Source of the DNA: Spirochaetaceae bacterium
Lineage (GTDB): Bacteria > Spirochaetota > Spirochaetia > Treponematales > Rectinemataceae
Direction: 5' to 3'
DNA: 37,803 nucleotides
NCBI GenBank assembly: GCA_025358255.1
Contig: JANYKC010000079.1
Location: forward strand, 1 to 37,803
Part shown: piece after piece, positions 31,469 through 37,803 of the stretch
How positions within the stretch are numbered: position 1 is the stretch's first letter
How the letters are laid out: every line of letters begins with the position of its first letter
Program-made: the position numbers and the translations under genes
The notes under the pieces: generated by a model
Told to the model about the DNA's origin: nothing
Databases searched by the model: none
Seen by the model: the letters and a program-made list of their open reading frames with translations, nothing else

Positions 31469-32362
31469 CTAGGCCTTGTCTTCCATGCTCTTGCCCATGA
31501 TCCCCTGCGGCCTGATGACGAGCATCGCGATGAGGATGCCGAAGGCGAACAGGTCACGCAGCTGCGTCGAGACATAGCCCGACACGAAGGTCTCGATGAG
31601 GGCGAGGAGGACGGATCCGAGAAGGGCGCCGGGCAGGCTGCCCAGCCCGCCGAAGACGGCGGCGATGAAGGACTTCATCGTGATGCTGCTCATCTGCGGG
31701 TAGACCTGGTACTTCATGCCGTAGAGGACGCCTGCCACGCCCGCGAGGGCGCCTCCGATCGCGAACACGAGGATGATGACGAAACCCGGATTGATGCCCA
31801 TGAGGGCGCTGGCTTTCATGTTGTAGGCCGTCGCCTGGATCGCCTTTCCCATCTTGGTCTTGTCGATGAAGAGGACGAGGGCGGCAAGGCAGATGGCGGT
31901 GATGACGAACATCGCGATGTCGACGCGCCCGACATTGAGGCTCCCGATCTCGACCGACCCGCTCCTGAGGAAGCTCGGAAGGCTGGCCTGGGGGAAGGTC
32001 TTCGGCGTGGGCCCGATGGTGGCGATGACGGAGTTGTCGATGAAGATCGAGGCGCCCATCGCCGTGATGATGAAATACAGGAAGGGGGCCTTGCGGTCCC
32101 GCAAGGGCTTGTAGGCCAGGCGCTCAAGGGCGACCGCGAAGAGGGCGGTGCCGCTGGCGGCCACGAAGAAGGCCAAGGCGAAGGGCAGGCCGAGGAGGGT
32201 GAGAGCGAAGAAGCCGAAATAAGCGCCGAGCATGATGACGGAGCCATGCGCGAAGTTGGAGAAATTCATGATCGAGTAGACGAGCGAATAGCCAACGGCC
32301 ATCAGCGCGTAGATCGAACCGATCGAAAGGCCATTGACGAGCTGCTGAAGGAATTGGTTCAT
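31469..32362 (-). CDS. livH: Branched-chain amino acid ABC transporter permease LivH
   Basis: A 297-residue permease beginning MNQFLQQLVNGLSIGSIYAL, the standard LivH start, then VYSIMNFSNFAHGSVIMLGAY and late FGGLGSLPGALLGS. The ATG at 32362 is taken instead of the longer open frame because homology begins there. It is separated from the binding-protein gene by 144 bases that hold a predicted terminator, so channel genes are probably expressed by read-through. Confidence 0.93.
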   Translation of the reverse strand: MNQFLQQLVNGLSIGSIYALMAVGYSLVYSIMNFSNFAHGSVIMLGAYFGFFALTLLGLPFALAFFVAASGTALFAVALERLAYKPLRDRKAPFLYFIITAMGASIFIDNSVIATIGPTPKTFPQASLPSFLRSGSVEIGSLNVGRVDIAMFVITAICLAALVLFIDKTKMGKAIQATAYNMKASALMGINPGFVIILVFAIGGALAGVAGVLYGMKYQVYPQMSSITMKSFIAAVFGGLGSLPGALLGSVLLALIETFVSGYVSTQLRDLFAFGILIAMLVIRPQGIMGKSMEDKA

Positions 32363-32433
32363 CGTCCCAGTCCTTGGATGCCGGCCTGCTTTCTCGGCGC
32401 GAGGCGCCGCGGAACCGCGCGGGCCGGTCATGG

Positions 32434-32470
32434 AAAAAAGCCGCCCGGGGCGGGAACCCCGGGCAGGCGG
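32434..32470 (-). terminator. Intrinsic terminator/attenuator between binding protein and livH
   Basis: On the - strand GCCCGGGG (32464-32457) and CCCCGGGC (32450-32443) pair perfectly, the stem continues with GGC/GCC across one bulge, and six T follow (32439-32434). It has all the parts of an intrinsic terminator, yet the liv operon continues beyond it. Partial read-through would give much more binding protein than channel. Confidence 0.8.
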
Positions 32471-32506
32471 GTAAAGGCCGATTGGCCTGGTCCTGCGGCG
32501 GCCCGA

Positions 32507-33676
32507 TCAGTCCACCGCGGCGTACTTCTCCTGCAGCTTCATCTCGCTGCCGACTATCTTGATGAGCCAGGCGGTCTTCCCGACGGGGTCGTGGGTCGGT
32601 CCGATCTTGATGTGACCGGTCACGCCATCGAGGTCTGTGGCCTCGAGGGCGGCCTTGATCTTCACGCCATCAAAGGACTTGGCGCGCTGGATGGCGTCGA
32701 TGACCATGATGAGGGCATCGTGGGCCATATAGGAGTTGAGCTCGGCGTTCTTGTTGTACTTCGCCTTGTACTCGTCGCGCATGGGCTTCGCGAGGTCACC
32801 CTGCATGTCGAGGTGGTTGACGAAGAGGCAGCCTTCGAGGGCGCCGCCGGGTCCGCCGGCGAGGTCGATGACATTCTCCGACGGCCAGCCGTCTCCGCCG
32901 AGGAGGAGAACCTTGATGCCGAGGTCGCGGGCCTGCTTGGCGATGAGGGCGACATCGTTGTAGTAGGCCGGGATGAAGATGACGTCGGGCTTGGCGGCCT
33001 TGATCTTGGTGAGGGGAGAGCGGAAGTCCTTCTCGCCGGAGGTGTAGCTCTCCGTCGCGACGACCTTGCCGCCGCTCTTCTCGAAGCTCGCCTTGAAGTA
33101 TTCGGCGAGACCGGTGGAGTAGGGATCGTCAATCGTCATGAAGATGGCCGCATTGCGCTTCGCGAGGGTCGTGTACGCGAAATAGGCGGCGACCTTGCCC
33201 TGGTAGGGATCAAGGAAGCATGCGCGGAACATGTAGGGGTTGACGGAACCGGACTCGGTCACGGTGACCTTGGGGTTGGTGGCTGTCGTGGCGACGGCCG
33301 GGATCTTCGCATCGTTCATGATGGGCGCTATCGGGATGGCCTCTCCGGAGCCCTGGGGGCCGACGACGGCGACGACCTTGTCCTGGCTCGTCAGGCGCTT
33401 GGCCACGTTGACAGATTCGGTGGAATCGCCCTTGGTGTCATAGGGGACGATCTGGAGCTGGTACTTCTTTCCGTTGACTTCGATGCCGCCAGCCTTGTTA
33501 TAGTCCTCGCTCATCATCTGAAGTGTGGCGAGCTCCGCCTGGCCCCACAGGGCGCTGTCTCCGGTCTGCGGACCGAGCCAGCCGATCTTGATTGTGTCGG
33601 TTTTCTTGGCACCGGCGCAGCCAACCAATGCGAGACTGGCTACCAGGACGGCGCAAATTGCGAAACGTGCACGCAT
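32507..33676 (-). CDS. livK: Branched-chain amino acid-type binding lipoprotein, paralogue 1
   Basis: A 389-residue type I periplasmic binding protein (Peripla_BP_6). The N-terminus MRARFAICAVLVASLALVGCAG has a lipobox (LVGC), so it is probably a lipoprotein. Landmarks are IKIGWLGPQTGDSALWG, VVGPQGSGEAIPIAP, TNPKVTV, FRACFLDPYQG, LLLGGDGWPSENVI and YMAHDALIMVIDAI. It captures amino acids or related compounds for LivHMGF. A GAGGAGG site precedes the ATG chosen. The neighbouring upstream gene is a close paralogue, similar over its entire length and promoter. Ligand is not determinable; such proteins may bind Leu/Ile/Val, other amino acids or urea. Confidence 0.9.
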   Translation of the reverse strand: MRARFAICAVLVASLALVGCAGAKKTDTIKIGWLGPQTGDSALWGQAELATLQMMSEDYNKAGGIEVNGKKYQLQIVPYDTKGDSTESVNVAKRLTSQDKVVAVVGPQGSGEAIPIAPIMNDAKIPAVATTATNPKVTVTESGSVNPYMFRACFLDPYQGKVAAYFAYTTLAKRNAAIFMTIDDPYSTGLAEYFKASFEKSGGKVVATESYTSGEKDFRSPLTKIKAAKPDVIFIPAYYNDVALIAKQARDLGIKVLLLGGDGWPSENVIDLAGGPGGALEGCLFVNHLDMQGDLAKPMRDEYKAKYNKNAELNSYMAHDALIMVIDAIQRAKSFDGVKIKAALEATDLDGVTGHIKIGPTHDPVGKTAWLIKIVGSEMKLQEKYAAVD

Positions 33677-33710
33677 GAATTTCCTCCTCAAGCTAACAAT
33701 ATTGCGGTTC

Positions 33711-33739
33711 AGTATACGGTACCTTTTTGCTCGACACAA
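33711..33739 (-). promoter_or_regulatory. Predicted promoter of binding-protein paralogue 1
   Basis: TTGTGT (33739-33734) and TATACT (33716-33711), spaced by 17 bases, on the - strand. The surrounding 60 bases closely match the promoter of paralogue 2 (35093-35121), including ACCG directly before the -10. Confidence 0.7.
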
Positions 33740-33786
33740 GTATAAAGCGGAAATGGATAAAAATGCAGCCAATGGACAGCCCCCCC

Positions 33787-33883
33787 TGACCCGGCAACAT
33801 AACATCGGGTGCTCGCCCATGATTCTGGCCCGTCGCCATGGGTCAGAATCATGGACCCAAACCATTGTTTGATTGCCGGGTCA
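33787..33883 (+). repeat. 97-bp dispersed palindromic element, copy 2
   Basis: Bounded by perfect 11-bp inverted repeats TGACCCGGCAA (33787-33797) and TTGCCGGGTCA (33873-33883). Inside, CATGATTCTG (33818-33827) pairs with CAGAATCATG (33844-33853), extended by a G-T pair and CCC/GGG to a 14-bp stem with an 8-base loop. It starts nine bases after the stop of binding-protein paralogue 2 and lies before the promoter of paralogue 1. Copy 1 is at 19025-19121 in the other orientation. Confidence 0.9.
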
Positions 33884-33892
33884 GCAAGGCGA

Positions 33893-35059
33893 TCACTTGC
33901 CCCGCATCTTCTCCTGGAAGAGCATGTCCTTGCCGACGATCTTGATGATGGCGGCATCCTTGCCCAGAGGATCGTGGGTCGGACCGATCTTAATATGGCC
34001 CGTGACGCCGATTGTATCCGTGGCCTCGAGGGCCTTGATGATGTCCACGCCCTTGAGGGAACCGGCGCGCATGATCGCGTCGACGATCATGAGGAGCGCG
34101 TCGTGGGCCATGTAGGAGTTGAGCTCCGCATTGCGGTTGTACTTGCCCATGAAGGCTTTCTTGAAATCCTGGATGGCCGGATCCGGATCATTGAAATCCA
34201 GGTGGTTGACGAAGTAGCAGCCCTCGAGCGCCGTGCCGGCGAGGGAGATGAGGTTCTCAGACGGCCATCCGTCGCCGCCGAGGAGTACCATATTGATGCC
34301 GAGGTCGCGTGCCTGCTTGGCGCTGAGCGCGACATCGGTATAGTAGTTCGGCATGAAGATCATGTCGGGCTTCGAAGCCTTTATCGTATTGAGGGGAGCG
34401 CGGAAGTCCTTCTCGCCGGCGGCGAAGCTGACTTCCGCGACAACCTTTCCGCCCTGCTTTTCGAAGCTTTGCTTGAAGTACTGGGAGAGGCCGGCCGAAT
34501 AGGCGTCCTCCAGCGTCATCAATATCGCGGCCTTGCGCTTGCCAAGCTTCTCATAGGCGAACGTGGCCGCGACGGATCCCTGGTAGGGATCGGTGAAGCA
34601 CGCGCGGAACATCGCGGGATTGACCCTGCCGTCCTCGGTGACCGTGACCTTGGGGTTCGTCGCCGTCGTGGCCACGACTGGGACCAGGGCCGCGTTCGCG
34701 TCAGAGGCGATGCCCATGGCCTCTCCGGACCCTTGGGGGCCTACGATCGCGACGACATGATCCTGGCTCGCAAGGCGCTTGAAGATGGTGGCGGCTTCGG
34801 CGGGATCGCCCTTGTCATCATAGCCGATGAACTCGAGCTTGTAGGTCTTGCCGCCGACCTTGATGCCGCCTGCGGCATTGTAGCCGTCGACGAGCATCGA
34901 TACGGTGTCATACTCGGCCTTGCCCCAGAGGGCGGTGTCCCCGGTCTTCGGACCCAGCCAGCCGATCTTGATTGTGTCAGCATTTTTCTTGGAACCACCG
35001 CAGCCCACAAGGGCGAGCATGGCGATCAGGACGGCACACACTCCCAGACCTGCACGCAT
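33893..35059 (-). CDS. Branched-chain amino acid-type binding lipoprotein, paralogue 2
   Basis: A 388-residue binding protein with lipobox LVGC after MRAGLGVCAVLIAMLA. By eye it matches paralogue 1 at well over half of all positions (shared TIKIGWLGP, GPQGSGEA, TTATNPKVTVTE, FRACF.DPYQG, GEKDFR.PL, LLGGDGWPSEN, THDP.GK). The differing stretches in the C-terminal half (for example HLDFNDPDPAIQD versus HLDMQGDLAKPM) may alter ligand choice. GGGAGG precedes the ATG. It is the first gene of the region and could use the same LivHMGF channel as paralogue 1. A 97-bp repeat lies just after its stop. Confidence 0.9.
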   Translation of the reverse strand: MRAGLGVCAVLIAMLALVGCGGSKKNADTIKIGWLGPKTGDTALWGKAEYDTVSMLVDGYNAAGGIKVGGKTYKLEFIGYDDKGDPAEAATIFKRLASQDHVVAIVGPQGSGEAMGIASDANAALVPVVATTATNPKVTVTEDGRVNPAMFRACFTDPYQGSVAATFAYEKLGKRKAAILMTLEDAYSAGLSQYFKQSFEKQGGKVVAEVSFAAGEKDFRAPLNTIKASKPDMIFMPNYYTDVALSAKQARDLGINMVLLGGDGWPSENLISLAGTALEGCYFVNHLDFNDPDPAIQDFKKAFMGKYNRNAELNSYMAHDALLMIVDAIMRAGSLKGVDIIKALEATDTIGVTGHIKIGPTHDPLGKDAAIIKIVGKDMLFQEKMRGK

Positions 35060-35092
35060 GACTTCCTCCCGGATCATTCATTATTGGAGGTC

Positions 35093-35121
35093 AGCATACG
35101 GTACCTTGCTAGCCGACACAA
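35093..35121 (-). promoter_or_regulatory. Predicted promoter of binding-protein paralogue 2
   Basis: TTGTGT (35121-35116) and TATGCT (35098-35093) with 17 bases between, on the - strand. The copy at 33711-33739 has the same -35, spacer length and ACCG before the -10, so gene and promoter were duplicated together. Confidence 0.68.
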
Positions 35122-35205
35122 GTACAAAGCGGAAACCGGACAAAGGCGGACATGAGGAGTCATGGCATTCCAGTGGAGGGAGTACCTAAGGATGTCCTGT
35201 TTCCT

Positions 35206-35706
35206 TCACGGAACGTATTCGACAAAGGCGGGGAACGACAGCTCCGCGTCCGAAGCCGCGTTGACGAAAAACACGGCAAAACGCCGCTCCAAAGCCACGG
35301 AAAAGCGGCGAAGGGAAGGGCTGTCCGCCGGAAGCTCGACAAAAAGGGTGAAGCTCCCCGCGGAGAAGGCCAGGACGGGCCCCTCGGGCCTGGCCAGGAG
35401 GAAGGCCCTTGTCGAGGCGCCAAGGTCGGTTTGGGTGGGCTTCCAGGCCGGGCTATAGAATACCGGGCTGCGGCAGGACCATACCTTCACGCGTCTTTGC
35501 CCCACCGCGTATTCGCCGGACAAGGCCGCGATGGCGTTCTGGCCGAAGAAGGGCAGCCCCCTGACCGCCGTCGGCCCTTTTAGAAGCCGGGCGGAGGCGG
35601 GCTTGGAGGAAGCCGGCGGCGGCGTCTGGGCCCTTGCGCCCCCCGTCGCCATCGCGAGGAGGACGACCAGGGATAGGGCCAGCCGCGGAGCTCCCGAAAG
35701 GGCCAT
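35206..35706 (-). CDS. Small secreted protein of unknown function
   Basis: A 166-residue protein with a clear signal peptide (hydrophobic LALSLVVLLAMA, cleavage near GARAQT) followed by a Pro/Ser-rich linker. I do not recognise a family. The mature part has alternating hydrophobic residues suggestive of beta strands (RRVKVWSCRSPVFYSP, GSFTLFVELPADSP) and three Phe-rich stretches near the end. The ATG shares its A with the glmS stop (TGATG), so it is co-translated with glmS. Its function cannot be inferred; a periplasmic or envelope role is reasonable from the signal alone. Confidence 0.7.
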   Translation of the reverse strand: MALSGAPRLALSLVVLLAMATGGARAQTPPPASSKPASARLLKGPTAVRGLPFFGQNAIAALSGEYAVGQRRVKVWSCRSPVFYSPAWKPTQTDLGASTRAFLLARPEGPVLAFSAGSFTLFVELPADSPSLRRFSVALERRFAVFFVNAASDAELSFPAFVEYVP

Positions 35707-37550
35707 CACTCCACCGTAACCGACTTGGCCAGGTTCCTGGGCTGGTCGACATCGCGGCCAAGGTCGAGCGCGCAGAAATAGGCGAAGAGCTGGAGGGGCA
35801 CGACCATGGTGAAGGGATAGAAACGGGGATCCATCCTCGGCGTCGCGATGAAGTCGTCGGCGGTCGCTGCCACCTCATCGTCGCCTTCGACGCCCACTGC
35901 GATGACCGGCCCGCCCCTCGCCTTGATCTCTTTCATGTTGGAGAGGGTCTTCTCGCGGAGCTCGTCGTCCGGCACGAGGAATAGGCTGGGCACCTCGGGA
36001 GTCACCAGGGCGATGGGCCCGTGCTTGATCTCGCCGGCCGCATAGCCCTCTGCATGGATATACGAAATCTCCTTGAGCTTGAGCGCCCCCTCAAGCGCGA
36101 TCGGGTACATGAGGCCCCTGCCCAGGAAAAGGAAATCGCGGCTATGCGAGTATTTCTTCGCTATGCGCTGGATCTCGTCGCGCCCGGCAAGGACCTTTTT
36201 CACCTGCTCGGGCACGCCGGCCAAGGCGCGGGCGAAGCGGCTGCCCTCGCTGATCGACAGGTCGCGCATGCGGGACATGAGGAGGCTGAAAAGGTAGAAG
36301 GCCGCCAGCTGGCTCGTGAAGGCCTTGGTCGAGGCCACCGCGATCTCGGGACCGGAATGCACATAGATGCCGCCCTCGGATTCACGGGCGATCGTCGAGC
36401 CGACGACATTGCAGATCCCCAGGACATGTCCGCCCTTTCGCTGCATCTCGCGAAGCGCATAGAGGGTATCCGCCGTCTCGCCCGATTGGGAAACGGCGAA
36501 ATAGAGGCTGTCCCGCTGGACGACCGGGTTCCTGTAGCGGAGCTCGCTCGCGAGCTCCGCGCTCGCGGGGATGCGGGCCATCCGCTCGAGAAGCCCTACG
36601 CCGACCAGGCCGGCGTGCCAGCTCGTGCCCGCGGCGATGACCTCGACCCGGGAGATCTCGCCCAGGCGGCGGCGGTCCAGGTTCAGGCCCGCGAGCTTCG
36701 CGCTCGCCGTCTCGAAGTCGATGCGTCCGCCCAAGGCCCGCTCGATGGATTCCGGCTGCTCGAAGATCTCTTTTTCCATATAGCAGGGATAGTCGCCCTT
36801 TTCGATGGCGCCGAGCTCCCAGGAAACCTTCTCGATCTTCTTGTCGACGTGGCGATCCTCCCGATCCGTGGTGCGGAAACCCGAGGAATCGACGACGACA
36901 AGCTCGCCGTCGTTGAGGTAGACGACCTGCTTGGTATGGGAGATCATCGCGGTCACGTCGCTGGCAAGGAACATCTCCCCGTCGCCGATGCCGATCACGA
37001 GGGGCGAACCGTTCCTTGCGCCCACGATGCGCCCGGGTTCTGCCGCATGGATGACGGCTATGCCGTAGGTGCCCTGGAGATTGGCGAGGGCGGCTTTCAC
37101 CGCCGACTCGAGGTCTCCTTCGTAATACTTGGCCACGAGGTTGGGAATGACCTCGCTGTCCGTCTCGCTCTGGAAGACGACGCCTTCGCCCTCGAGCATC
37201 TCCCGAAGGGCGCGGTAGTTCTCGATGATGCCGTTGTGGACGCAGGCGATGCGGCCGGAATTGTCGAGAAGTGGATGGGCGTTTCGATCGGTGACGGCGC
37301 CGTGGGTGGCCCAGCGCGTATGGCCAATCCCCCAGGAGCCAGGGAAATCCTTGGGCACTACCTGCCTAAGCGCCTGTATCTTCCCGATCTTCTTGACAAG
37401 GGCGAGGGAATAGCTGGTCGAGCCCGCGCCATCTGCCGTTCCGACACAGATTCCGGAGGAGTCATAGCCCCGGTATTCCATTCGCTTGAGACCTTCCAAA
37501 AGGATTGGAGCGGCCTGCCGGGGGCCGGCGTATCCTATGATTCCACACAT
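35706..37550 (-). CDS. glmS: Glutamine-fructose-6-phosphate aminotransferase GlmS
   Basis: A 614-residue enzyme of standard length. It begins MCGIIGYAG, so Cys2 becomes the N-terminal nucleophile after Met removal. The glutaminase domain shows GHTRWATHGAVTDRNAHP and HNGIIENY. Two sugar-isomerase (SIS) domains follow, with SQSGETADTLYAL, STKAFTSQ, LGRGLMYPIALEGALKLKEISYIHAEGYAAGE, and the tail ending DQPRNLAKSVTVE. It makes glucosamine 6-phosphate for cell-wall and surface-sugar synthesis. I see no glmS ribozyme in the short leader. It is followed by an overlapping small secreted-protein gene. Confidence 0.96.
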   Translation of the reverse strand: MCGIIGYAGPRQAAPILLEGLKRMEYRGYDSSGICVGTADGAGSTSYSLALVKKIGKIQALRQVVPKDFPGSWGIGHTRWATHGAVTDRNAHPLLDNSGRIACVHNGIIENYRALREMLEGEGVVFQSETDSEVIPNLVAKYYEGDLESAVKAALANLQGTYGIAVIHAAEPGRIVGARNGSPLVIGIGDGEMFLASDVTAMISHTKQVVYLNDGELVVVDSSGFRTTDREDRHVDKKIEKVSWELGAIEKGDYPCYMEKEIFEQPESIERALGGRIDFETASAKLAGLNLDRRRLGEISRVEVIAAGTSWHAGLVGVGLLERMARIPASAELASELRYRNPVVQRDSLYFAVSQSGETADTLYALREMQRKGGHVLGICNVVGSTIARESEGGIYVHSGPEIAVASTKAFTSQLAAFYLFSLLMSRMRDLSISEGSRFARALAGVPEQVKKVLAGRDEIQRIAKKYSHSRDFLFLGRGLMYPIALEGALKLKEISYIHAEGYAAGEIKHGPIALVTPEVPSLFLVPDDELREKTLSNMKEIKARGGPVIAVGVEGDDEVAATADDFIATPRMDPRFYPFTMVVPLQLFAYFCALDLGRDVDQPRNLAKSVTVE

Positions 37551-37633
37551 GTTTCATGCTCCTGCGCCTGGGAATGGCTGCTTTTTAGTGGGCATAGACC
37601 CGATTTCGTCGCGTCTTGTTCACGATCTGAACA

Positions 37634-37660
37634 ATAATAGCACAGAGGCACAGCGCGCAA
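37634..37660 (-). promoter_or_regulatory. Possible glmS promoter
   Basis: TATTAT (37639-37634) and TTGCGC (37660-37655) on the - strand are 15 bases apart, a short spacing; the same two hexamers form the ulaG promoter at 17 bases. The 163-base stretch 37551-37713 holds no recognisable gene. Confidence 0.3.
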
Positions 37661-37713
37661 CCAGCGGAGATATTGTCAATAGTTGTGGATTGGATTTCTG
37701 GACATTCCCCCGG

Positions 37714-37803
37714 TCAGGCCACCGCATCTTTAACCTGCTCACCATTCACGAACTTTATTCCCACCTCGACGAGGTGGATCAGCGCGAACCCGGTCAATTT
37801 CCT
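37714..37803 (-). CDS. Possible C-terminal end of a gene running off the window
   Basis: A - strand frame is open from the window edge for 29 codons to a TGA at 37716-37714. The peptide (LTGFALIHLVEVGIKFVNG..., then a short charged tail) has ordinary protein character and does not look like a shadow frame. It could be the tail of a transposase or any other protein; I do not recognise the family. The + strand over the same bases is also open, so the call is tentative. Confidence 0.3.
   Translation of the reverse strand, partial: RKLTGFALIHLVEVGIKFVNGEQVKDAVA

Noticed and set aside
37551..37713. glmS ribozyme or riboswitch in the glmS leader
   Set aside because: The leader is short and I find neither the conserved ribozyme core nor the expected pairing pattern.

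Overview
This is a G+C-rich bacterial window of 37.8 kb with about 33 protein genes and no rRNA, tRNA or CRISPR array that I could recognise. Genes are tightly packed, many with ATGA or TGATG stop/start overlaps. The gene content (periplasmic and lipoprotein-type binding proteins, CheD beside an HD-GYP protein, in-frame tandem repeats, many ABC importers) would suit a free-living or gut spirochaete of the Treponema/Spirochaeta group. That assignment is an inference from gene style; no phylogenetic marker here proves it.

Region 1 (1-13770) is a sugar or sugar-acid catabolic locus. It holds the tail of an FGGY kinase, an L-sorbose-1-phosphate reductase-like dehydrogenase and a HAD phosphatase (+ strand); a ribose-type ABC importer (binding protein, permease, double ATPase, permease; - strand); ulaG (- strand); ulaE and ulaF (+ strand); and a second FGGY kinase followed by a DeoR-family regulator (- strand). 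A 346-residue protein of unknown function diverges from that kinase. UlaG, UlaE and UlaF are the lactonase and two epimerases of anaerobic L-ascorbate breakdown. The Ula PTS that normally imports and phosphorylates ascorbate is absent, and an ABC importer plus FGGY kinases stand in its place. The decarboxylase UlaD is not in the window. A 13-bp palindrome, GATCAWTTTGATC, lies in both the importer promoter and the kinase/unknown-gene promoter and is a good candidate operator for the DeoR protein.

Region 2 (13792-18886, - strand) is a five-gene run joined by overlapping starts and stops. It encodes a GDP-mannose 3,5-epimerase-like protein with the catalytic spacing of the plant enzyme, a GHMP-kinase-like protein, a two-domain cytidylyltransferase-like protein, mannose-1-phosphate guanylyltransferase and a lipoate ligase-like protein. 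Two of these genes carry in-frame tandem repeats (seven 24-bp units and six 18-bp units).

Region 3 (19236-24622) has cheD and a TPR/HD-GYP protein, then a YfcC-family transporter divergent from an M20 peptidase. Region 4 (24718-28722, - strand) is a PotABCD/FbpABC-type ABC importer. Region 5 (29020-35059, - strand) is a complete branched-chain amino acid (Liv) type importer with two tandem, paralogous binding-protein genes, each with its own near-identical promoter. Region 6 (35206-37550) has a small secreted protein and glmS. A possible gene tail sits at the right edge.

Two copies of a 97-bp palindromic element (19025-19121 and 33787-33883, opposite orientation) lie 14.7 kb apart in intergenic DNA and look like a dispersed repeat family.
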